Below are positions 57,981-64,000 of a stretch of 64,000 nucleotides of DNA, piece after piece (within the stretch, counting starts at the first letter, position 1; the number at the start of each line of letters is the position of its first letter). The position numbers were made by a program, and so were the translations under genes. Origin of the DNA: Moritella sp. 24. GTDB taxonomy: Bacteria; Pseudomonadota; Gammaproteobacteria; Enterobacterales; Moritellaceae. The DNA is taken from assembly GCF_018219155.1 (NCBI RefSeq), contig NZ_CP056123.1:930001-994000 (forward strand), written 5' to 3'. A model generated the notes under the pieces. It was not told the origin of the DNA. It saw only the letters and a program-made list of their open reading frames with translations, and ran no database searches.

Positions 57981-58451
57981 ATGACAACGAAACGATTATT
58001 CACGGCACTGGTTCTCTCCGTCTTTTTATCTGCGTGTAGTACGAAGATTGCAACTATTGAGGCATCACAACTGATTGGTGTGACGGGCTTTGACATTACG
58101 TTGAATAACGGACCCGCGGTTGGTATTGCGATAGGGGATACAGCAAAGGATTTTGTCGAGGTTAGTACCCAGAGACGCTTAATTGCAGCGGAATCAGTGA
58201 TCACCGCGAGTGCCAATAATAATGCTGATATTGCTATCTCTGCGTATTGGCATGATAAGCGTTATGTGCAATCGACTGTGCACAATACTTATGTGACATT
58301 ACGAATTCATGTGTTGGATAACACCAGTAAAACGGCATTCGTATCTGTGAGTGCAAGGTTGGTTAATATCGACACTGGCGAGTTCATTGCAGTAGAACAA
58401 ACGCAAGTATCGATAACTGGGCAGGATTTTCTGAATCTGGTTTGGCGTTAA
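57981..58451 (+). CDS. Hypothetical lipoprotein
   Basis: A 156-residue protein with a lipobox (LSACS). The mature part is beta-rich (VGIAIGDTAKDFVEVST) with no recognised family. An upstream start at 57912 is possible but would precede the signal peptide by 23 residues. Confidence 0.6.
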   Translation: MTTKRLFTALVLSVFLSACSTKIATIEASQLIGVTGFDITLNNGPAVGIAIGDTAKDFVEVSTQRRLIAAESVITASANNNADIAISAYWHDKRYVQSTVHNTYVTLRIHVLDNTSKTAFVSVSARLVNIDTGEFIAVEQTQVSITGQDFLNLVWR

Positions 58452-58468
58452 TAAGCGGCCAAACTAAA

Positions 58469-58774
58469 TTACGCAGGTTCTGGCCCTAAACGTAAACGCG
58501 CTTCATAGTCGTCGTAATAATCTTTATCTGCTAACAATGCAGTCAAGGTGTCGAATGTGAATGTTTCGTTGTTGATCCCATTCTCTAGACGTTGTAAACA
58601 ATGGTTAATCGCTGTTTGCTCGTCTTGCTCTAAATATTCGCGGCAAAAATACAGCGGGGGTAGACCATAAGCAAATGAAGCTAATTGTGCAACGTGCATA
58701 GCATCGAGTTGTTGTGTTAATTGTACGAGAGAAGTATTAGCAATTGATTGATTATCTTGACTGGTAGTTGACAT
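58469..58774 (-). CDS. Hypothetical 101-residue soluble protein
   Basis: An acidic helical protein (LASFAYGLPPLYFCREYLEQ and YYDDYEARLRLGPEPA at the end). No family recognised. Convergent with the lipoprotein gene, 17 bp from its end. Confidence 0.55.
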   Translation of the reverse strand: MSTTSQDNQSIANTSLVQLTQQLDAMHVAQLASFAYGLPPLYFCREYLEQDEQTAINHCLQRLENGINNETFTFDTLTALLADKDYYDDYEARLRLGPEPA

Positions 58775-59058
58775 TAAAAGCGCTCATATAAGAAAGAGAC
58801 AAATAGTCTACATCAAAATTATTTCTATTACTGTGGGTATTTGTCTTTAGCCCCTATTTTCCCTAATGAACGGATATTATTTATAATTATTACTTTCGAA
58901 TGAAATAGACGTTGGTTATTGTTTTTTTTAACATTTTCATTGATCTCTGTTCAAATCTATCGCTGTCGATATGCTTTAATAGCGCGAAATCGTAAAGTAT
59001 CGCTATAACGTGCCGATAATAGCTATGTTCTCTCCATTTTTTGATAGAAGTACAAACC

Positions 59059-60681
59059 ATGAATTTAAAAAAACAATCTTACTTACTGGCTGGCATTATT
59101 CTGTCTGCACTTATCGCGCTCACAGCGATGGGTCTTTGGACGTTAAAATCGTCGAGCACGATAGATAACAAATCTCGTGTGACCGAAGTGTTCCAAACGA
59201 CTTATAATTTCATTAATGATATGGAAAAAATGGCTGCAGAAGGAGTGATCGAAGAAAGCAAAGCAAAAGAAATTGCGATTCGTGTACTTCAAAATAATAT
59301 TTATAAAGATAATGAATATGTGTACGTGGCAGACCAGAACTTGATGTTTCTTGCTGCGCCACTCGACCCGCAATTGCACGGCACTAGCTTTAATGATTTT
59401 AGAGACAGTAAAGGGCGAAGCGTTGGGCAAATTCTGAAAAATGCAGTGGATAGTCAACCAAGCCGAATCGCTAATTATACCTGGACGTTTGGATTACCTG
59501 ACGGCTCTGTAGAAGAAAAACAGTCAATCGCACAACGAACAACGCGCTGGGGTTGGATCGTTGGTACTGGTATTGGTGAAAATGAAGTCAATGCGCGCTT
59601 TTGGTCAAGTGCACAATTGCAGTTTGGTGTGTGTTTCGTTATTGCGAGTCTCATTTTTGCTCTGTTGATGTTTTCGATAAAACGTATGATTGCAGTTATT
59701 GGTGGTGAACCACAAGATGTGCTATTTGCTATCCAATCCGTTGCCAAGGGGGATATTACGACGTCATTTAATGATTACGCACCACAAGACAGTATCTACG
59801 GTGCAGTGCAAAAAATGAATATGTCGTTAAGCCAACTGATCCAACATTTGAGTGAAGCAACCAATTCATTAAAAGCTGAACTGATTGAATCGGATAATCG
59901 TTCTAAAGTGATTAGCGAATTAACCGAAACACAGCGACAATCGACAGCAATGATTGCCACTGCGATGACCGAAATGGCATCGTCAGCTAATGGTGTTGCC
60001 GACTCTGCACAGGCTACCGCATTAAATACGGTAGATGCGGATAAACAAAGTGTCGATACGCATAACATCATTAATGCGACTGTGAATAATATTCAAGGAC
60101 TTGCTCAGCAACTGAATACTGCAAGTACAGCTGTTGCCGCGTTAGACAATGACGTAAACAAAATTACGAAGATCTTAGAAGTGATTGGTGACATTGCAGA
60201 GCAGACTAATTTATTGGCATTGAATGCCGCTATTGAAGCTGCTCGTGCTGGTGAACAAGGACGTGGTTTTGCAGTTGTTGCTGATGAAGTGCGTAACCTT
60301 GCAGGACGAACGCAAGACAGTACTAAAGAGATCCAGCAGATGGTAACGAACCTGCAAACAGGCTCTCGTAATGCTATTTCAACCATGGATATTTGTGCCG
60401 AAACCAGTGCCAATACGGTGGGTGAATCACAACATGCGTCTGAAGCACTAGCTAAAATCGTTGTTGTGCTGGAAACCATTTCAACTATGAGTCATGAAAT
60501 AGCGACAGCGTCAGCCGAGCAAAAAGAAGTGGGTGAAGACATCGCGATGCGAGTGAATATGATTGAAGAAAGTAGTTGTCAGCTATCTACAACCGTTGCT
60601 GGTGGCACTCAAAGCTCGCAAGTATTGGTTAAATTGATGGATGATCTGGTGAGAGAGCTAGATAAGTTTCAAGTAAGGTAA
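59059..60681 (+). CDS. Methyl-accepting chemotaxis protein with Cache sensor
   Basis: A 540-residue chemoreceptor. An N-terminal membrane helix (about 10-30) is followed by a single-Cache periplasmic domain ([15 protein letters not shown], then [15 protein letters not shown]) to about residue 185. A second helix, a HAMP-like linker, and the signalling domain ending the protein come next; the hairpin tip [20 protein letters not shown] is intact. Cache domains sense small organic acids or amino acids. Start at 59059 (after AGAAGTACAAACC). Confidence 0.9.
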   Translation: MNLKKQSYLLAGIILSALIALTAMGLWTLKSSSTIDNKSRVTEVFQTTYNFINDMEKMAAEGVIEESKAKEIAIRVLQNNIYKDNEYVYVADQNLMFLAAPLDPQLHGTSFNDFRDSKGRSVGQILKNAVDSQPSRIANYTWTFGLPDGSVEEKQSIAQRTTRWGWIVGTGIGENEVNARFWSSAQLQFGVCFVIASLIFALLMFSIKRMIAVIGGEPQDVLFAIQSVAKGDITTSFNDYAPQDSIYGAVQKMNMSLSQLIQHLSEATNSLKAELIESDNRSKVISELTETQRQSTAMIATAMTEMASSANGVADSAQATALNTVDADKQSVDTHNIINATVNNIQGLAQQLNTASTAVAALDNDVNKITKILEVIGDIAEQTNLLALNAAIEAARAGEQGRGFAVVADEVRNLAGRTQDSTKEIQQMVTNLQTGSRNAISTMDICAETSANTVGESQHASEALAKIVVVLETISTMSHEIATASAEQKEVGEDIAMRVNMIEESSCQLSTTVAGGTQSSQVLVKLMDDLVRELDKFQVR

Positions 60682-60703
60682 TTATTCTAAGGGGGTGATG
60701 GCC

Positions 60704-60728
60704 AGACAGATGTTTGGCTGTCTCTTTT
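60704..60728 (+). terminator. Terminator after the chemoreceptor gene
   Basis: AGACAG / CTGTCT stem with an 8-nt loop, then CTTTTT, 22 bp after the stop. Confidence 0.6.
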
Positions 60729-60965
60729 TCTCTCTCTGTCAAAACCCAGTCCAGCGTATCGGTCTCTCGTGTTTTCGTCTCGAATTTTATTGATGTATAT
60801 GTTATTTTATTGACTTTGTAAGGTATGTTTAAGCGTTTAATGATGATTTTATTTATAATTAAGTAATATCTCATTATGTGAGTCATTGTATTTATTACTA
60901 AACTCAATGGTTCATGTTTTAAGTAGTGACTAACTTTGCTTTTAAATCAAAGAAATAGGTATTAT

Positions 60966-61661
60966 ATGTTAGACATTGTGATCATCGAAGATGATCAGCA
61001 ATTGCGAGAAATGTTGTGTTACTTTCTTTCTGCAATTGAAGGTTATGATATCGACAGCCTTGATACCGGTGAGGGCGCTGTTGAATTTATCCTAGAAAAA
61101 CAACCCAAGCTCGTACTCCTCGATATACAACTTCCACATACTTCAGGCTTAAGTGTGCTCAAGACATTAAAAGAGCAAGGATTTGCATCGCCAATCGTGA
61201 TGATGACCGCAAATGATACAGAGCTAACAGAAACAAATTCATTGGTTTTAGGGGCTGACGACTATGTGACCAAGCCGATTAGAACCAAGGTATTAAGTGA
61301 ACGTATTAAGCGTCAATTCGATCGCTATTTGGTTACTGAACAGCAAGATTGTGGCTTAAGCACAAATCAATTCTATTTAGACGCGCAAGAGTCGAGTTTA
61401 TTTTACAATAAGCAGCAGATAAAACTGATCCCGTCTGAATTCGAATTATTAGACATTTTATCTGATGCCGAGAAACCTGTGCTTGTCTCGACATTATTCG
61501 AAAAAATTCATGGTTTTCATTACCACGAAGAAGATCGTTCAATCTACATGCGGATCTCTTCATTAAGAAAGAAACTGAGTCTTGAGTTGCCGGATATAAT
61601 GCTGATTAAAAATAGACGCGCGAAAGGTTTTTACCTTGCTCATTCTATTATAAAACGATGA
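60966..61661 (+). CDS. OmpR-family response regulator
   Basis: A 231-residue response regulator. The receiver has Asp-Asp in IIEDDQQLRE, phospho-acceptor Asp53 in LVLLDIQLP and Lys103 in DYVTKPI. The C-terminal winged helix (residues 130-231) is OmpR-like, with SIYMRISSLRKKL as recognition helix region. It overlaps the kinase gene by 4 bp (ATGA). Target genes unknown; the neighbouring chemoreceptor is not necessarily linked. Confidence 0.9.
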   Translation: MLDIVIIEDDQQLREMLCYFLSAIEGYDIDSLDTGEGAVEFILEKQPKLVLLDIQLPHTSGLSVLKTLKEQGFASPIVMMTANDTELTETNSLVLGADDYVTKPIRTKVLSERIKRQFDRYLVTEQQDCGLSTNQFYLDAQESSLFYNKQQIKLIPSEFELLDILSDAEKPVLVSTLFEKIHGFHYHEEDRSIYMRISSLRKKLSLELPDIMLIKNRRAKGFYLAHSIIKR

Positions 61662-62848
61662 AAACATTTGTTGCTCAGGTATTTACCTCTGTTATGTTGG
61701 GCTATGTTGTCAGCTCTATTATTTCAGTCTTTTTCATTGAGCCAGAAAAAAAAGCATTGGAAGAGAAACTTAACCTAAGCCGTGTCGAAATGGTGATTAA
61801 TGGTTTTGTTAATCATGACAATCATACCCATAGCGATGCCGTTGTGTGGGAATTTCAATGTAATGCCGATACTGATTATGTTGACCATTACCCGCAAGAT
61901 AACCTGCATTCAATTACTCGCAGTTATGATGATGTAAAGTTTATTCGTGCGACGTTTAATAGTGACGCTTACGCCAATGACGACATTGTGAATGAGCTAA
62001 AGACAATTGACTTAATTGATGATGCAATTCAAGTGCTATGCACGTTAATCATTTTGTTGATGTCACTTCGTGCTTGGAGTAATGGCATCATGTCATTGCG
62101 TGAACTATCGGAGAGTTACGCTGAAGGTAAGTTTAAGAGTCGGGTGAACGAAGTTGGGCCAGAGTCAATTCGAAATCTGATTCGTAATCAACATAAAATG
62201 GCAAGTACGATTGATGAACTTGTGACGAAGCAAAAAATGCTTTACGCCACACTTCCTCATGATATTAGAACGCCTTTGGCTGCTATTCAGTTAACGAGCG
62301 ATATATTAGTTTCGCACCAAGGGAATAATGATTTTCTGTTAGAGCGTTTAGACGCGCAAGTATGTAGCTTAAATACCTTGTGTGAAAGCAGTCTTCATCT
62401 GTTTAAGTTACTCAATAAAGAAGTACTTTTAGCTAAAGATGCAATTAATTTTGCTGATGTGTTGAACCTGACTATTTCAACATTTGGCAGTCGAAAACAA
62501 TTCAATACTTTTAATTGTAATCAAATAATTCACAGTGATGCGAAGCTACTTCGTGTGCTGTTTCTTAATCTTTTGTCTAATGCTGAGCGGTATGCAAATG
62601 ACACGATTACGATTTCATTTACGTCTTATCCCCATCAAGATGTCGTGAGAGTGAAGGATGACGGGAAGGGGTTTTCAGCACAAATAATATCGGCATTTAA
62701 CGACGGTGATATCGCTAATATTCTCAGTAAAGATGGATTTGGAATCGGCTTAGTGTTGATTTTTGAATTGACTAAATTATTAGATGGAAGAGTGATTCTT
62801 GATAATCATCGCGATGGTGGTCAGGTGACGATTGTGATGAATCGTTAG
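61658..62848 (+). CDS. Sensor histidine kinase
   Basis: A 396-residue sensor kinase. Two membrane helices (about 7-25 and 125-142) flank a 100-residue periplasmic domain rich in Asp and His (NHDNHTHSDAVVWEF). A HAMP-like region follows. The phospho-acceptor His201 is in LPHDIRTPLAA, and the ATPase motifs are NLLSNAERYAND, KDDGKGFSA and GFGIGL. The sensed signal is unknown; the metal-like periplasmic residues could bind a cation, an inference. It is coupled to the response regulator. Confidence 0.88.
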   Translation: MKTFVAQVFTSVMLGYVVSSIISVFFIEPEKKALEEKLNLSRVEMVINGFVNHDNHTHSDAVVWEFQCNADTDYVDHYPQDNLHSITRSYDDVKFIRATFNSDAYANDDIVNELKTIDLIDDAIQVLCTLIILLMSLRAWSNGIMSLRELSESYAEGKFKSRVNEVGPESIRNLIRNQHKMASTIDELVTKQKMLYATLPHDIRTPLAAIQLTSDILVSHQGNNDFLLERLDAQVCSLNTLCESSLHLFKLLNKEVLLAKDAINFADVLNLTISTFGSRKQFNTFNCNQIIHSDAKLLRVLFLNLLSNAERYANDTITISFTSYPHQDVVRVKDDGKGFSAQIISAFNDGDIANILSKDGFGIGLVLIFELTKLLDGRVILDNHRDGGQVTIVMNR

Positions 62849-62850
62849 CT

Positions 62851-62893
62851 CGTTTCCCTCTATTCACAATCGCATTGCAGGTAGAGGGAAACG
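62851..62893. terminator. Bidirectional hairpin between convergent genes
   Basis: Perfect 12-bp stem CGTTTCCCTCTA / TAGAGGGAAACG with a 19-nt loop, between the kinase and DsbA-like genes. Confidence 0.5.
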
Positions 62894-62903
62894 CTGAACT
62901 TGT

Positions 62904-63515
62904 CTAACTTGATCGTTCTGCCAATTGTTTGATCGTTTCTGATAATTCAGGAATTGATTTATGAGCACGCATATTTATTTTATATCGGCCGTTAACAACG
63001 ATGGTGGGTATTTGCATGATATGAGCTTGTGCTGTTAGTTTTTCGGCACGTACCAGTTGTACCCTTACCTGAGCCTGTTGCTCTGCAGTGAGTTGATTGA
63101 TCGGTGTTAACTGATAGCGATGGAACAGACTGGTTAAAGTGCTCCCTGCAACGGATGCATCTGCTTGAACGAGTAAGAATAGCGCACTCACAAAGTCGTG
63201 AGGCAATGATTTTACTTGAATCGCAGCTGAGTAGTAGAGGGTTGCCGCTGCGCGTGTCACATCATTAAATACAACGTGAGTTTGATAGATAGGTTGCTTA
63301 CTCTGCTCGCTGATAGTGGGTAATATTGTACTTAACTTCCAGCAAGGTCGACACGTTAAAGAAAAAAACTTCTCTACACCAAGACTCTCCTGAGTAAAGC
63401 AATCTTCTACCTTATCGTAATGTTTACCTTTCTGTGGTGCAGCATACGCACCCACTGCCTGACATAATATCAACACGGTCAATATTGATTTTATTATTAC
63501 ATATACTCGTTTCAT
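62904..63515 (-). CDS. DsbA-like thiol oxidoreductase with CRPC active site
   Basis: A 203-residue protein: signal peptide (residues 1-26, ending AYAA), then a thioredoxin fold with the active site TCRPC (Cys55, Cys58), instead of the usual CPHC of DsbA. The late cis-proline stretch is QIPTIVVNGRY. DsbA-type enzymes introduce disulfides in the periplasm; the Arg-Pro dipeptide may alter redox potential. MKRVYV start chosen because AGAGGAAATT precedes it. Confidence 0.82.
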   Translation of the reverse strand: MKRVYVIIKSILTVLILCQAVGAYAAPQKGKHYDKVEDCFTQESLGVEKFFSLTCRPCWKLSTILPTISEQSKQPIYQTHVVFNDVTRAAATLYYSAAIQVKSLPHDFVSALFLLVQADASVAGSTLTSLFHRYQLTPINQLTAEQQAQVRVQLVRAEKLTAQAHIMQIPTIVVNGRYKINMRAHKSIPELSETIKQLAERSS

Positions 63516-63536
63516 AATTTCCTCTGGTGCGTTCAT

Positions 63537-63722
63537 TGTAGCTAGAACGCTAGAGTGTAAGTAACCATTTATAACCAGTCTTTAAGAGAGTGTAAGCTTA
63601 CTTTTTTATTCAAAAGGCTTAAATTATCACGATACAGGGAGCTTCCTGTACCGTGAATAATGACGTTACGCCTGCTTTAGCTGGGAAAATAAGAGCAACT
63701 AGTGGTTATTACGATGATACAC
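63537..63722. other. Intergenic with an inverted repeat
   Basis: CACGATACAGG / CCTGTACCGTG (63629-63654) forms a hairpin with one mismatch; no T run on either side. No gene seen. Confidence 0.4.
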
Positions 63723-64000
63723 CTACGCTTTGTTATCTTGCGGGTTTCTAGTGCTATATATTAAGATACAGCCAGCGAATAAAACGAGGTCTTTTATAAT
63801 AAATTGACCGCTGCTGGTGAGTAAGGGGAATCCATGACTTAGCTCATAAGCGGGTAGGCTGATGATGAATGTTTGCGTCGCGAGGAAAGTTGAGCCACCG
63901 ATGAATAACCCGAATGTATTTGCGCTGTTATACTTTAATCCTAAAATAAGTCCAAATACAGCCAGTAATTCAACGACACCAATAAAATAAGAACCATGAA
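63723..64000 (-). CDS. DUF417 (YkgB-type) membrane protein, 5' end beyond window
   Basis: The final 92 codons of a reverse-strand gene ending TAG at 63723. The visible protein is hydrophobic: VVELLAVFGLILGLKY, GLFIGGSTFLATQTFIISL and the family-typical GFPLLTSSGQFIIKDLVLF. YkgB/DUF417 proteins are four-helix membrane proteins, linked to hypochlorite or redox stress in E. coli. The start lies outside the window. Confidence 0.75.
   Translation of the reverse strand, partial: HGSYFIGVVELLAVFGLILGLKYNSANTFGLFIGGSTFLATQTFIISLPAYELSHGFPLLTSSGQFIIKDLVLFAGCILIYSTRNPQDNKA

Overview
The window looks like a piece of chromosome from a marine gammaproteobacterium, most likely Moritella or a close relative. 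That placement is inferred from gene order and protein flavour only. Evidence includes the zapA / 6S RNA / 5-formyl-THF cyclo-ligase trio, ygfB-ubiH-ubiI-gcvTHP, phasin genes, an IS150-type IS, and moderate-GC core genes beside visibly AT-richer accessory DNA.

Layout. (1) 1-12705, core genes: 3' part of the cyclo-ligase, 6S RNA, zapA, a divergent EamA transporter/LysR pair, ygfB, a Sel1-repeat protein, ubiH, ubiI, and the glycine cleavage operon gcvT-gcvH-gcvP. (2) 12715-34712, a 21,998-bp Tn7-like transposon inserted 4 bp after the gcvP stop codon. It has near-identical inverted ends, a 5-bp target duplication (GGTGA at 12710-12714 and 34713-34717) and three TnsB-type repeats at each end. 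Its core is tnsA-tnsB-tnsC plus two TniQ/TnsD-family genes; no CRISPR or cas gene is visible. Cargo lies on both sides of the core. On the gcvP side are an FRG-domain gene, a SIR2-fold gene and a compact SIR2-HerA-KTSC-SLATT operon. On the far side are a third SIR2-fold gene, small orphan genes including a 27-codon membrane peptide, two DUF2971 proteins and two nuclease-like proteins, some separated by attC-like sequences. (3) 34718-43000, a variable host region: orphan genes, a doubly broken RsgA-like GTPase gene, a phasin relic, a DarT-DarG toxin-antitoxin module with a broken HTH gene behind it, and a phasin. (4) 43000-64000: DUF2235 hydrolase, phospholipase D lipoprotein, YjiH-type and AEC transporters, a second phasin, the GH63 glycosidase YgjK, an intact IS150-group IS, a metalloprotease-like lipoprotein, an HflX-family GTPase, a LysE exporter, small membrane and lipoproteins, a chemoreceptor, a two-component system, a DsbA-like protein and the end of a DUF417 protein.

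How it fits together. The transposon appears to use the end of gcvP as a safe attachment site. The gcvP-side end carries a diverged copy of the gcvP terminator, which would restore transcription termination, while the original terminator now lies beyond the far end. The payload is dominated by NAD-targeting and other defence-like proteins, so the element reads as a mobile defence island. Separately, the IS150-group element targets rho-independent terminators: the full copy sits in the loop of the ygjK terminator, and a 48-bp relic of its left end has replaced the terminator of a phasin gene.
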